From Glandiceps talaboti (Eukaryota; Hemichordata; Enteropneusta; Spengelidae), in assembly GCF_964340395.1 (NCBI RefSeq), contig NC_135558.1, positions 20,121,371 through 20,185,370 of the forward strand: a stretch of DNA of 64,000 nucleotides, given 5' to 3'. Made by a program: the position numbers and the translations under genes. Below the pieces are notes generated by a model. It saw nothing but the letters and a program-made list of their open reading frames with translations, was not told where the DNA came from and did no database searches. Shown piece by piece: positions 47,033-59,590 of the stretch; positions within the stretch are counted from its first letter, which is position 1; the number at the start of each line of letters is the position of its first letter.

Positions 47033-47688
47033 CCTTGTCAGAACAGTCGCCACCATTACAATCACGTTTCCAAAATGGTTGCGGCATTACTCCTATTTCC
47101 TATGGATTTTAAAGAAAACACAAACACAACATTATAGTATACAGGCCCGTATATACATATATACATGTTTATATAGATAGTTATCCATGAGTTTAAAATT
47201 ATATTTCCATTTACCCATGCATATTTATTTGTTTCTTTATAACACTCGTTCCTGGGCCGGCTTCTTGTGTTTTCATTAGTGCAGGCATAAGACTAGCCTA
47301 GCTGTTAGACCTTCGAGCATTCTTCCCATATAATACTACAAGTAACCGACGGTCACTTTACCAAAGGCGGAAGAAAGCCCTAAGGTCTACCAACAAGAAT
47401 GGCAGAAACTGGAATCATTTTTAACTGCGAGTCTCAGAACTTACCTCTAACCACCGGAGGCACATGTACAGATTCCTTTTCCTCGTCAATCGAACGTCCA
47501 GCATTGCAAAGAACAAGGATAACCATAAGAACAGCTACTGTGTACTCCAGCTTGTAAAATTTCATCTTTACGGTCGGTCGGTCAAGCTATCGACAAAGAC
47601 GTCTTCTCTGAAATCAAAAAAATCACATTTTGTTACTTAACCGGCATTATGTTTGGCAAATTTATTTCGCTTATGGTTGTTATTGATA

Positions 47689-47766
<78 letters not shown>

Positions 47767-48080
47767 TTGTTGTTGTTGTTGTTGTTGTTGTTGATGATGA
47801 TCATATTAAGCTGAGTTAATGTGGTGATGGAGATGGGGTAATATTTGGTGCATAAAAAGCTACTAGTATTGTTCTACAGTCTTCTACTTACTGAAGTATA
47901 TTTTACCATCATTTGCTGTATTGTCAGAACTCAACCACTGTATCAAGGTTTGAAACATAAAAGATTCGATGACATTATTTAACCACAAGCTTACAATAAA
48001 AAGTTGAGAAACCCTGTTACATCATCAACTGTACTTACAACAACAGAAGAAAATGACAATATGTGGCGTGTATTGCTATA
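47033..48080 (-). CDS. Small secreted peptide-like gene (unrecognised)
   Basis: Leader exon 48039 to about 48080 (TATA box just upstream), exon 47445-47607 with ATG at 47565-47563, and exon 47033-47092. It encodes a signal peptide (MKFYKLEYTVAVLMVILVLC) followed by a short acidic propeptide-like part (RSIDEEKESVHVPPVVRG), then VMPQPFWKRDCNGGDCSDKG. The K-R before a two-cysteine segment resembles a prohormone convertase site, so a processed disulfide peptide is possible (inference). Phases join (1 to 1) only with the acceptor AAATAG|GAG. The second-choice acceptor 7 nt upstream gives a stop. The 3' end is uncertain. I do not recognise a family. Confidence 0.5.
47685..47796. repeat. (GAT)n then (GTT)n microsatellite
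   Basis: About 27 GAT units followed by about 9 GTT units, in intron 1 of the secreted-peptide gene. Confidence 0.95.
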
Positions 48081-48106
48081 AGCGTCAAGTCGTGTCCCAA
48101 ACATCG

Positions 48107-48116
48107 CCTATATAAA
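48107..48116 (-). promoter_or_regulatory. TATA box of the secreted-peptide gene
   Basis: TTTATATAGG on the minus strand, about 30 nt upstream of an inferred start near 48080. The short leader exon that follows ends at a consensus donor (GTT|GTAAGT, exon end 48039). Confidence 0.55.
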
Positions 48117-48129
48117 GCACAACGTACAG

Positions 48130-49845
48130 AACGAATAATTAATTTTATTCTCGCGATTCTCCGGATTTCTAATATTATTTATGTACATTTCAAATAAAGT
48201 TTTAGATATTGCCACCATAACTATTGTTTCCTTTCACTGTTTTTTCCTATTTCCTACTTTATCACTGTCTCATTAGAGATTACTAACGCTGCATTAATAA
48301 GTTGATAGGTAAAACAAATTCACGGATAATATGTCCAATTAGTGGGTTTAATTTTCATCTAAGCATGTACACCGACGGTTACGGACCGGATCAACTACTA
48401 GTACTCAGTTTGGAGGGTCTGTAGTATCACGTATTCCACTAATGAAGTATCACTTGCGCTGTAAACACATACTACAATAAAGTTGCGTTAAGTAGGGAGA
48501 GGAGACACGTCTCCAAAACCCGTACGCGCGGAAGTCGTAAGCGTGTCCGTCACTAATAGTTCTTATTTGGGTTGTAAACATTAAGTCCTAATGTGGAAAG
48601 TGATATTACATGACTGAGGAAAGTTGTTTTTCTAGTATAAGTTCTAGATCTAGCAAACACTTAGCCAAAACCCAAACCACTTTCTGCTACGAAATGTTAC
48701 ACATTTTCTACGCTTCAAGTGGCCACGTAGGTAAAATCAATGTAAATTTTTCGGTCCCCGTACTTGTATCGTTTAGATATGGACGTTAACCGTAAATGAA
48801 CACGACCTAAACAACAATACAGACTCATCAGTCTATCGATACAATTTAACGTCATGGAAACCATCTTTGTAATGCTATATGCAAATAATTCGATTCTACC
48901 AATCAAAAATCGTGGTTTGGCTCAGACACTGCAGGGACCGGTGGTTTTAGAAACAGGTGTTCTCTCAACTTGATAACACCGCACTTTTGGCTAACGTTGT
49001 AAGACGCTGTCATGCAAAGAGATGTCAATTGAAACATTGAAGTATCATGTTACATCATCCTGAACATAAAGTTTACACTGTATGAAGACAAAGAGTAGAC
49101 ATGTATGATGGGTAAGGGTGCTTAGAGACTATTCTAACGTCTAATATTTTACTGTCCTAATAATTAGAAAGTATGACGAATAAAATAAAAGGTCGAAATA
49201 TTAGCGGCAAATAAACCGTAACGTTAATCCTCATTCCACATGCATTCTTAGGTTGTCTGGCCTGGTTACTTTCAAAATGAAACTAAAGAATGGTAAAAGT
49301 ACTATTTATGTTCTGTTTTGGTTCCATGGTTTTGACAAGACACTTTTATGGCAATCTTTAAATGTCAGAGGCGAAACTGGAGCAAAATAAGTGGTAAAAC
49401 AAAGTTATACATGTACTTGGAATTCAACATGCTGGTGACTTCTCCCCAGAACGTAGTTAAGCAGCACAGTAACAGCAATCAAATCGTACCAGTACTTGTA
49501 CCTACTCTTTGTAATGTTAATTTCCATATTTCGGCTTTCATCAAAGACGTTAAATATTGTCAATTAGATTATTAAGGTTTATGTTGATTTACAGTTGTCA
49601 TCTATTCATGCTTATGTTCGTATTTGCATATCAATAGTCAGTTGTTGTTCGTCTACCTATGGCTCGTATACACTTAGGTGAAAACCCACTACTGACACTT
49701 TACTGTGAGTGTAAACATCTACTGATCATATTTAGAACTTTTATGTGAAGTACAGAGAAAATAATACTAGGATTCCGGCAAATCGCGAGAACAAAGTTGA
49801 TCATTCGTCCTGTAGCCTGTGCTATAAGCTTACAACTTTGGCTAG
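48130..49845. other. No recognisable gene
   Basis: AT-rich, only short ORFs. It lies between the TATA box of the peptide gene and the left arm of the inverted duplication. Confidence 0.4.
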
Positions 49846-49889
49846 TCCTCATTATACATGGAATAATCAATAAATACAAAAATACTTAC

Positions 49890-49972
49890 CGGGTGTGCCA
49901 AATACCGTGTTGTGACGTGGTTCAGTCGGTGTGTGGATTATGTTGCCGTATCTGAGACCCTGTATTTATATA
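49890..49972 (-). promoter_or_regulatory. Left-arm TATA box and leader exon, reading left
   Basis: TATATAAATA (49972-49963, minus) is followed by about 45 nt of non-coding leader ending CACACCCG|GTAAGT (exon end 49890). The nearest acceptor on this strand is the one before the secreted-peptide ATG (47607), so this could be an alternative first exon of that gene (inference). Confidence 0.5.
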
Positions 49973-52067
49973 TTATATCCACATGCATACGTGGAATCAA
50001 AGTGAATTCAGTATCCCATTATACACGTGTTAAAAAATCTATAGGAAATGGCAATGTGTGATTTTTTTGTAGGGAAACCCAGTTAATGATGAAATATATC
50101 GTTAAATATCCTTATTTTTAGAACCATTTCCTTTGATTTCCTACACGATATCGGAAACGCTGATGTTGGCAATTTCAAACATAAACAATGACTTTAATTC
50201 ATAATGAAAATCAAAATGTGTGGTTTTCCATCCGCACGTTTTAGAACCATTTCCTAAAAAGTTGATTAGCACGGGGTTTATAGTCTCACGATTCCTTCAA
50301 TTTGAAATAAATGAAGTCTTTAGAAACTCATGAATAAACGGCCAAGCAGAAACCTACACGATAAAGACTTACTTTGGGAGCGTTCAAAAATTACAAGGGG
50401 AAGGGGGGTAGGGGAAATCAGCCCCAATATGTTACCTAAATCTTAACCCTCCCCATTCCACCTTTCTAGAAATTGGCCCTCCTTCAATTTCTTATCTCTA
50501 AAATATGACCTTCCTTCCTGTTTGTCAGGCTTGAGAAGTGACATCAGTCCAAGTATCAACGGACTCGATCCCATCGCTGCCACCACATCAATAATTCTAA
50601 AGGTATGGGTTGTTTCCCATAACTACCACCAATTGAGAGTAAATATATGTGTGAAGTCACTTCATTAATTAATACCGTGTTTGGATCTAATTGGCACAGC
50701 TAAAGGCCAGAACTCCCAAACACTAGACAGGTGCACTACAGACATTATATGAACAGTGATCAACATTCATGCTTCACCACATTACATCCAATATCTCACC
50801 ACTCTGTTTCCCTTTCACTATCGTGAGACCTACTCCTCTCCTAACACAAAAACTAACAATTGATTCACTGCAAGGTTTTCAGAAGCAATATGACTGATGT
50901 GTCCTACTATTACAGTACAGCAGTGGTGAGATGTGGCGACCGTCGTGGCAGCAATGGGGTGCCGAAACACACAAAATAATGCCACGATAGATAATACAAT
51001 GTTGTCAAGTACAATGGGATCCTCCCCTAATATCATTTTCTAAAATATGGCCCTCTCCAAGAACAGATTGTAAAATCTACCCCCCCTCCCCCCCCCACCA
51101 CCACATTCTCACGATTCTTCTCTATTTGTAATTCATAAAGTCTACCTTAACAACACACTCTACCACTATAGTACCAGTACATTACAAAGTACATTAGTGA
51201 TAACCATAACGGAAACTTCATACCACTAATAATTGTCATGGTTTTATCGTTTGGTGAGAGAAATTATTAACTTTGCAAAGTGTTTTTATCCTTTGTCACG
51301 CGTATATGCAATTAAATTTCCTAAAAGAGCAATTTGTGTAGTATAGTGTTGTTTAAAGAATGTCGTGACAGAATGAATTACATTTACATATATATCAAAT
51401 TGTTTGTTTCGTCCAGACACTATGCACCCATTTTGATCTATTTTGATACCTGCATTTGGCTATTGTTTCCTGAATGATATGTAATTTACCGGAATAAATT
51501 GATTATTTTCATAAAATTTCACACTTCAAATCATTTCTTTAATAGATTTAATTCCAATTTTCTTTCCTATTTGCTGTTACAATGTACTATTGACGTAGAA
51601 TACTTATGATCAGTACCCACTTAATAATTCCAACCACGCCAACCACTGCTCCTACAGTATATTTAACGCCGGATAATCTTGATTGCTCCTAGGTTGCCAC
51701 GTTAGCATAAGTTTCATTGCCATGGCGACCCGTGGCCGACATCGAATTCTGTCGATTCCGTTATTGGACTGCGCAGTTTTGAACTTCAGTAGCTCAAATT
51801 CCTCGTTTACTTCATGCTTGAATTCTGATTGTGTGCCTCAGTCAAAGCCAAGCATGCCGAACGAACTTCACCTCTCGACCAAGCTAAGAGAAATTGTACT
51901 TCAATAGTGCCACAAGCCTGTTTATTTTCTGTTTATTATTTACATTTCCATTGTAGATAGTTTTCTTTCAATTGTAATTAAATTACTCTGTCTTAATAAG
52001 TTCAGCCCATGCTTCGTTTCCGTTGCTCTACAAACTTTGGGTATCCCTACCATAACATATAACGATA

Positions 52068-52159
52068 CGCACGCACGCACGCACAGACAGACAGACAGAC
52101 AGACAGACATACAGACAGACAGACACATACATACATACATACATACATACATACATACA

Positions 52160-52190
<31 letters not shown>

Positions 52191-52556
52191 CAAATTATGT
52201 TTATTTCCGAAATACATTAAATCATACATACATTCATACATACATACATACATACATACATACATACGTACGTACATACATACATACATACATACATACA
52301 TACATACATACATACATACATACATACATACATACATACATACATACATACATACATACAAACATTCATACATACATACATACACACATACATACACACA
52401 CACATACATACATACATACATACATACATACATACATACATACAAACATTCATACACACATACATACACACACACACATACATACATACATACATACATA
52501 CATACATACATACATACATACATACAAAGTAAAGTGCAACCATGTATGCACGCGCC

Positions 52557-52592
<36 letters not shown>

Positions 52593-52746
52593 TACATACA
52601 TACATACATACATACATTGTACATACATACATACATACAAAGTAAAGTGCAACCATGCATGCACGCGCCCGTACGTACGTACGCACACACACACATATAC
52701 ACACACATACATACATACATACATACATACATACATACATACATAC
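52068..52746. repeat. (ACAT)n-rich core of the inverted duplication
   Basis: About 680 bp of ACAT with ACAC, ACAG and ACGT variants. It contains two near-identical unique segments (AAAGTAAAGTGCAACCATG, then CACGCGCCCGTAC) at 52528-52562 and 52639-52675, so the array duplicated internally. Confidence 0.95.
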
Positions 52747-54320
52747 ACATCTATGGCAATGAAACTTATGCTAACGTGACATCAGGCGCAATCACGATTA
52801 TTCGGCATTTATTATACTGCAGGAGCAGTGATTGAATTGTTGGAATTATCAAGCGGGTATCAAACATCAATATGAAATTGAAATAGCAAATAGGAAAGAA
52901 AATTGGAATTCAAATGATTTATAATGTAAAGATCAATCCATTCTGGTAATTTACATATCATTCAGGAAACAACAGCAAAATCCAAGTGTCAAAATAGGCC
53001 CAAAAGGATCCATGACGTGTGCACGAAACAAACTATTTAATTTATTATGTAAATGTAATTAATTCTGTCACGACATTCTTTAAACATCACTATACTACAC
53101 GAATTGCTTTTTAGGAAATTGAATTGCATATGCGCGTGACAAGAGATAAAAACACTTTGCAAAGTAAATAATTTCACTCTCACCAAACGATAAAACCATG
53201 ACAATTAGCGGTATGAAGTTTTCGTTATGGTTTATTACTGATGTACTTTGTAATATACTGGTAGTATATGAGGTTAAGGACTACTTCAGTAATTACAGAT
53301 GGGGTGGGCCGGGAGAATGTGGGGGTGTAGATTTTACAAATCTCGGAGAGGGTCATATTTAAGAAAAATAATATTAGGGGAGGATCCCATTGTACTTGAC
53401 AACATTGTATTATCTATCGTGGCATTATTTTGTGTGTTTCGGCACCCCATTGTTGCCATGACTGTCGCCACATCTCACCACTACCACTGATGTACTGTAA
53501 TAGTAGGACACATCAGTCATATTGCTTCTGAAAACCATTGCAGTGAATCAATTGTTAGTTTTTGTGTTAGGAGAGGAGTAGGTCTCACGGTAGTGAAAGG
53601 GAAACAGTGTGGTGAGATTTTGGATGTAATGTGGTGAAGTAGGAATGTTGATCACTGTTCTGATAATGTCGGTAGTCCGTCATCTAGCATTTGAAAGTTC
53701 TGGCCTTTAGCTGTGCCAATTAGATTCAAACACTGTATTAATTAATAAAGTGCCTTCATACATATATTCACTCTCAATTGGTGGTAGTTATAGGAAACAA
53801 TCACTACCTTTAGAATTATCGAAGTGGTGGCAGCGGTGGGATCGAGTCCATTGACACTTGATGTGACTTCTGAAGCCTAACAGTATTTTAACCTATGAAC
53901 AGGAAGGAGGATCATAGGTTAGAGATAAGAAATTAAGGAGGGACATTTTCTAGAAAAGCGGAATGTGGAGGGTTTAAGGTACCGGGACTTGAGCCTGATT
54001 TCCCCCTCCTACCCCCCCCCCCCCCCTTGTAATTACTGAAGGCTCCCAAAGTAAGTCTTATATATATGGTGTAGGTGTCTGCACACATTTTCATTTTCAT
54101 CAATAATGAAAGTCATCGTTTGAAATTGACAACGTCAGCGTCTTTTCGTACTAATTGACTCATAGGAAATGGTTCCAAAATGAGGATATTTAGGGACACC
54201 CTTTAACGGGATTTCCGTACAAAAGGAAACCACAGTGTTATTTCCTGTGCCGGGTTTACACAATGGTACTATGGGATAATAAATTCACTTTGATCTCAGT
54301 CGGTGTATGTATGTGAATAT

Positions 54321-54399
54321 TATATAAATACAGGGGTCTCAGATACGACAACACAATCAACACACCGACTGAACCATAATACGACATTTGGCACACCTG
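54321..54399 (+). promoter_or_regulatory. Right-arm TATA box and leader exon, reading right
   Basis: The inverted copy of the left-arm promoter: TATATAAATA (54321-54330), a leader exon and CACACCTG|GTAAGT (exon end 54399). No downstream coding exon was recognised on the plus strand. Confidence 0.5.
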
Positions 54400-54629
54400 G
54401 TAAGTATTTTTATTTGTGTATCTATTGATTCCATGTATAGTTAGGAGTAGCTGTGTAGTTGTGGTGCTTTCACGACTACTGTGCACGTAGATTGGTAGAG
54501 CTTGAAAATCTGATCACTGTATGTTACACATGATGCCACCATATAGGCAAAGATTAAATTGCCAAAAAACCAACTTTAAAGAAAGTCTCGTTGCCGAGCT
54601 TCTCTCCTGAGTCTATTGAAAATATGTCG

Positions 54630-55030
54630 CGCTTGCCTAGATTGCACTGATTGGGACGAGCTTATTGGTGCTGATCGAAGATGCTAATAATGCAACGGAG
54701 GTGGTAACTGACTACGTTAACTTTTGCGTTGATCTATGCATACCTACAAGGACTCTGAAATGCTTCTCAAACAATAAACCATGGTTCCATATCAGTTTGA
54801 AACATCTACTGCAATGTAAACAAAGTGCTTATAACCTAGGGAAGAAGATACAAAACTGAAAAGAGAAGTAGAGAATTTACTGTTGATAAAAGAAATACGT
54901 AAGAAAAAGCTTGAACACAAATGCAAACGAGAGAATTATTTGTCAAGAAGCAATGTACGGGGACACCTGGTGGGGATTACAAAACATAACTGGGTATGTC
55001 ATCCACGGACAAACTGACAGTGACCAATGA
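54630..55030 (+). pseudogene. LINE linker relic (between endonuclease and RT)
   Basis: Plus-strand fragments in different frames read LDCTDWDELIGA, NNATEVVTDYVNFCVDLCIP, TRTLKCFSNNKPWFHISLKH, TKLKREVENLLLI and MYGDTWWGLQNITGYV. This is the linker of Rex/CR1-type LINE ORF2 ('C+PTKT+.+.+NNKPW.+..+K.LL' ... 'W.GL+NITGY'). There are several frameshifts, and neither endonuclease nor RT remains. Confidence 0.7.
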
Positions 55031-55039
55031 ATGTTCCTT

Positions 55040-56860
55040 TGCGAACGAATGACCTTAGTACAAACTATACTCGCTTCGAAGAGAATGACAATGGAATGTA
55101 ACATATATACTAATGAATTACAGTCTTTGGATGATGACAGTACCGTAGCCTGGCTTAACTTTGAATAAAAAAATATGTCTAGTTAAAAATTGTAACTTTA
55201 TTAATTCTTTGTGCGGGAAAGTGCAAAAGAAGTGCACATGCACTGTGCATTTTCTGCGAGTAACAGTAGTCTTGAAAGTCGCCTTCATTTGAAGATAGCA
55301 AGTCGCAATAATGTCAGAGAGTGAAAGTCAAAAAAAAACCAGGAACAGTCGTTCAACGTTAGGTCGCCTGTTGCATGCAGTGACTCCGAAGATGCACTCG
55401 ACCTCATTTACATCTTGTTCCTTATATTAAAACATTTACTGATAAAACGGCAGACCTCTTTTTGGAATATTTGGTGGCCCTTTAAAAAACTATTAAACTA
55501 GGTACGCAATTTAAGATCCACTTTCAATAATTGTGTTCGGCGTTGTCTTTGGTTAAAATGTTGTTTTTGATATAATTATATCATCGTTATTACGCAATTC
55601 ATTTTGAAGCGACAACTTGCTATGGAAAGAATAGCCCTGAATTTGTAAACAGAGCTGTACCTTCGACATCAAAATCCAAACATCAATTATTTCCATTATA
55701 ATGATAATGACAAGGAGAATTCACTGAGTTCACCTTAGGTTCCAACATAAAGGAGGGCCATAAAAGTGTTGGGAGTAAGGTAAAGAAAATGATTATTTTG
55801 TTGTATTACTTATTGAGAAAGCACCATCCAATTATTTTTTTATTTAAAAGTTTGGGTTTTTATACTTTGATTGTGATATCTTTGAAAGATGTGACATTAG
55901 GTTTAGGAAAAATGAAAAAGCTGTTCAACCTACCCATATATTTGTTTGGTGATGGGCAATATATCCTCATGCGGGCTTCGCATTTGTTTCAACTTGAAAA
56001 TTAAGGATATTTCTTTTTTATTTTCTGAATAGTACATGTAACAATATGGCTGAACAGTCATAGGGCCTCAAAGTCTGATTTTTTGGAACCAAATTAAACT
56101 TCAGGAGAAGTCATTTACCAAGTGCTCATCCGCAAAATATCTTTCAGCTTTGTCACAACAAAATACACTTCCAGATAATATGTAATGTATAGCATAATTG
56201 TTTCAATTCTGGAATTTTATTACCATATTCAAGTATTGTAAGACTAATTATGTCTATAGTTTGATATTTTATGCCTCTAAATGGCCTCCTACACTGTCTT
56301 ATTTTCAATTTTTTTTTCAACTTTGGAGTTGTCTCATCTAGTGCAAGATATGGGGTTGAATTGGTTTTATTTTTTCTCTCCGCTACGTAGCGAAGGGTAG
56401 CGAAGGTAGCGAGATTCAAAACTTACTCTTTTACATTCAGACACATTTTAGGAATCTACATTATACATCAGACTGTATTACCGTCATGTTTTTTGCACAA
56501 AATAAATGGTGTACATCGTGTTACCCGTGTTTTATTTCTGCACTCCTTTTTTGGCCGTGGAAGTACACCGACCGAGTCACCACTTGCGTTACAAACAGAC
56601 AACCGTGATCCCACTTGTTCAAATTCTAAACGTACCCTTTTACATTCCAACACATTCAATGATTATACATTGAATATACTGTATTACGGTTACACTAAAT
56701 GGTGTACATCGTGTTACAACCGCGCTGTATCTCTGCACTAATTTTCTCCATGGAAGTACACTGCATGAGTAAACAGGCCTTGCGTTGCGTTGCGTACACA
56801 TGTAGAGTCTGGTTACGTGTACGTTGCGTTGTACATGTTGTATTCATCCTAGAAGTCAGA
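55040..56860. other. No recognisable gene; one local duplication
   Basis: AT-rich. Two related segments of about 70 bp at 56505-56575 and 56699-56765 (TGGTGTACATCGTGTTAC...TGCACT...GGAAGTACAC) form a tandem duplication with a period of about 190 bp. No gene was seen. Confidence 0.4.
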
Positions 56861-56873
56861 GGTCAGAGGTCGA

Positions 56874-56947
56874 GATAAAAGCCAGCTCCATTCTCCAGCT
56901 GCATCGTCATTTTGTCCCCGGGTTTTAGCTCTCTACTATATCATCGT
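56874..56947 (+). promoter_or_regulatory. Possible TATA-like box, leader exon and donor
   Basis: GATAAAAG at about 56874 is followed by about 65 nt of leader and then ATATCATC|GTAAGT at about 56946. The pattern resembles the leader exons at 48.0 and 49.9 kb. No downstream coding exon can be assigned with confidence. Confidence 0.3.
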
Positions 56948-57589
56948 AAGTACTTTTTTATATTTCTCTTTTCGTTTACACGTAAGTATGTACGTTATGT
57001 TCTACTTACGCTCTCCCAGCCCATCTCTCCACTATTTCTGTACTAAAAATTACAGTTTGTTGCTTGACACATCTTCAACACCAGTCAAATAAAAGCTATG
57101 TCTTTGTTGAGACTTGACCTGTCAGTTTTACAACTTATGCATACCATCTTATTATCTGATAACGCTATTTTTATGGGGGCCCGTTCTGGTCACAATTATC
57201 ATGATTATGTAGAAATAATAAAACTACTGCTGTAATTAATATTGTGTATTCCTTGAATTATTTAAATGTGTTTTGATTAATTGTATGCACTGTTATGTTG
57301 TCTACAATTGATTTTATGTATTCCTTGAATTATTTTAATGTGTTTTTGATTAATTTTATGTAGTCTTGAATTAATTTTATGTATTCCTGGAATTAATTTT
57401 ATGTATTCCTGGAATTAATTTTATGTATTCCCGGAATTAATTTTATGTATGTGTCGAATTATTTTTATGTATGTGCCGAATTATTTTTATTTATGTCCCG
57501 AATTAATTTTGTGTATGTGCTGAATTAATTTTGTGTATGTCCCGATTTAATTTTATGCATTGATTTTGTGTATGTGCTGAATTAATTTT

Positions 57590-57831
57590 GCCCCTACAAA
57601 TACAATCCTTTGCGCAAGATTTCTTATTCAAAATGGCGGCCCGCAGTGATGCTCAGCGGGTTGTCATTCGAGAAAGAAATCAAGGAGGATTCTACCAATT
57701 TTTGCTCAATCTAAAATCAGTTGTTCGAGTTTTTCTGTCTCCCCTGAATTTAGGATCGACAGACGATCTATATGAAGTTAAGTTTCGAATGTTTGATGCC
57801 ACGGGACTTTGTCTTTGCTTTTGGATGACTT
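57590..57831 (+). other. ORF at the left arm/core boundary (doubtful)
   Basis: Within the foldback element the plus strand is open from MAARSDAQRVVIRERNQGG to FRMFDATGLCLCFWMT and a stop. The first residues lie in the inverted arm, where the other arm's copy reads differently (MTAHSSEW). No family was recognised. Confidence 0.25.
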
Positions 57832-57889
57832 AGCGAGAGAAGGGCCCAATCCAACGGGACTACCTTCCCATATTATACAAATAACATGT

Positions 57890-58085
57890 AACATCGATAC
57901 AACTTGGACCTGGACGAAGGCGCCTTTCGTCTTCGCTGAATAGTCGAAACACTCACTTGAAGCATATCAGCAATTTTCTGCCATGGGTAGAAGAGGGAAC
58001 GCAAGTGTTCCAATTGGTGTTTTGAAATTTCCAAGCGCCTTTGTCCAGGTCCATGTTGTATCACAGGGGACCCAGGAACCGTGTG
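57890..58085 (-). CDS. HTH-like ORF inside the foldback element
   Basis: The minus strand reads GPGQRRLEISKHQLEHLRSL, then FYPWQKIADMLQVSVSTIQR and RRKA. A basic 'GR.R..I+..QL..L' segment followed by a short helix-turn-helix (I-A-x-M-L-x-V-S-x-x-T-I-x-R-R) is typical of the N-terminal region of integrase-core proteins associated with large eukaryotic mobile elements. No DDE catalytic core is present, so this is a fragment or a nonautonomous passenger. No clear ATG is in frame near the start. Confidence 0.5.
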
Positions 58086-59399
58086 ACAAACAAAACAAAA
58101 CAAAACAAAACAAAACAAAAAAAATAAATAAAAAAAAATAAAATAAACTACCAAATAAATGACAAATGAACAAGCAAACGAACGACAAGTATAGGGACAA
58201 ATAGAATAATTAAATAAACCAGCAAATAAACAGATACTCATGGGGGTATACTAGATATGGTTTTTTCTATACCCATCACTATTTGTATAGAAAAAAAACA
58301 TATCTAGTATACCTGCCGAGCACCGTGCACCACTCTGAGCTGTGGGCCGTCATTTTGAATAAGATATCTTGCGCAAAGGATTGTAGGGGCAAAATTAATT
58401 TGACACATACACAAAAGTAATTCAGCACATACATAAAATCAATTCGGGACAGACACAAATTTAATTCGTGACATACACAAAATTAATTCAGGACATACAC
58501 AAAATTAATTCACGACATGAATAAAAATAATTCGGCACATACATAAAAATAATTCGGGACATACATAAAAGTAATTCGGCACATACATAAAAATAATTCG
58601 GGACATAAATAAAATTAATTCAGGGCATACATAAATTAATTCTAGACTACATGAAATTAATTCCAGGAATACATGAAATTAATTCAAGGAATACATAAAA
58701 TTAATTAAAGACTACATAAATTAAGACCGGTACATAAAATTAATCAAAAGACATTTAAGTAATTCAAGGAATGCATAATATTAATTACAGCAGTAGTTTT
58801 ATTATTTCTACATAAGTGTGACCAGAACGGGCCCCATACTATTTTCGTATTCGTAAGAGCAAATGTATTATTGCCATTGGTTGCAAGTAAATGCGTTAGT
58901 GACATCACTGCTGATGGGTATGACGCACAGCGTCACATGTTGAGTGGTCAGTTCAGTTTATTTGTTTCGCATTTGTTTGGTTATCAGTTTATAAAATCAC
59001 ATTTTCCTCGCGAAGAATAAAAAAATCAAAATCATGAATTAAAGTGTAACACAGTTCCAGGAAATACAGTCATCGCCTTGTACAGTGAGTTTTATCTGCA
59101 GACAGAGTCACTTCTTCACATTACTTCACTCGAATTACCAAGAAAATATGTGGTAAAAACTTATTTGTGTCGAGTTATATCATTGTCACCTAGGAGTTGT
59201 GAAATTAACTCCCATTGTCTGACCTGCTCAATCAGCATTGCCACACATTGGAATGGGGGGGGGGGGGGGAGGGGGGGGGGCAACTTATCAAGGAAACAGC
59301 TGTTTAGATTGTTTGTCACTCAATTTATGTGAACAACCCAAACCCCAGAAACTCGGAATGTTTAGATTTTGGTGATTACTTGTCAATGGCTCGCCTCTA

Positions 59400-59590
59400 G
59401 ATCTCCACACTAAAAGATACAGTCAGTCATACCAGCAAAAATTGGGCTCATGCCCATGGAGTCATAACTATTTTTTTGTGAGAATAGAATTTCATAGCGT
59501 ACATTGATTATGTTTAAAAGAATATTGATGGCTGATTTTTTTTATGGGTAATGATATGGGGAGATGCTGGTGGGTAAGTGTCCTTTACCC
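59400..59590. repeat. Local repeat pair, first copy
   Basis: CATAGCGTACATTGATTATGTTTAAAAGAATAT followed by ATGGGTAATGATATGGGGAGA matches 60360-60475, about 940 bp downstream in the same orientation. Confidence 0.6.

Larger units (their letters stand above)
49850..54437. repeat. Large inverted duplication (two arms of about 1.7-1.9 kb)
   Basis: The left arm (49850-51725) and right arm (52751-54437) are inverted, diverged copies. Pairs include AAATACTTACCGGGTGTGCC with the CACACCTGGTAAGTATTTTT region, GATCCTCCCCTAATATCATT with AATATTAGGGGAGGATCC, and ACGTTAGCATAAGTTTCATT at 51699-51718 with AATGAAACTTATGCTAACGT at 52759-52778. The arms share a decayed reading (ILGEDPIVLDNIVLSIVALF) but no intact gene. 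The 1-kb centre is mainly (ACAT)n. Each arm has a TATA box, leader exon and splice donor pointing outward. Confidence 0.85.
57172..58838. mobile_element. Complete foldback transposon, 1,667 bp, 7-bp target duplication
   Basis: The outer ends TATGGGGGCCCGTTCTGGTC (57172-57191) and GACCAGAACGGGCCCCATA (58820-58838) are inverted copies. They are flanked on both sides by CTATTTT (57165-57171 and 58839-58845). The arms (about 490 bp each) contain tandem units of about 20 bp of the type GAATTAATTTTATGTATTCC and an inner boundary GCCCCTACAAATACAATCCT / AGGATTGTAGGGGC. The central 680 bp holds one HTH-like ORF on the minus strand and a short hairpin at 58245-58310. Confidence 0.82.

Noticed and set aside
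50830-53490. The shared ORF (ILGEDPIVLDNIVLSIVALF) in both arms of the inverted duplication as a gene
   Set aside because: The reading is short, diverges and stops at different points in the two arms, has no splice context, and resembles no family I recognise.
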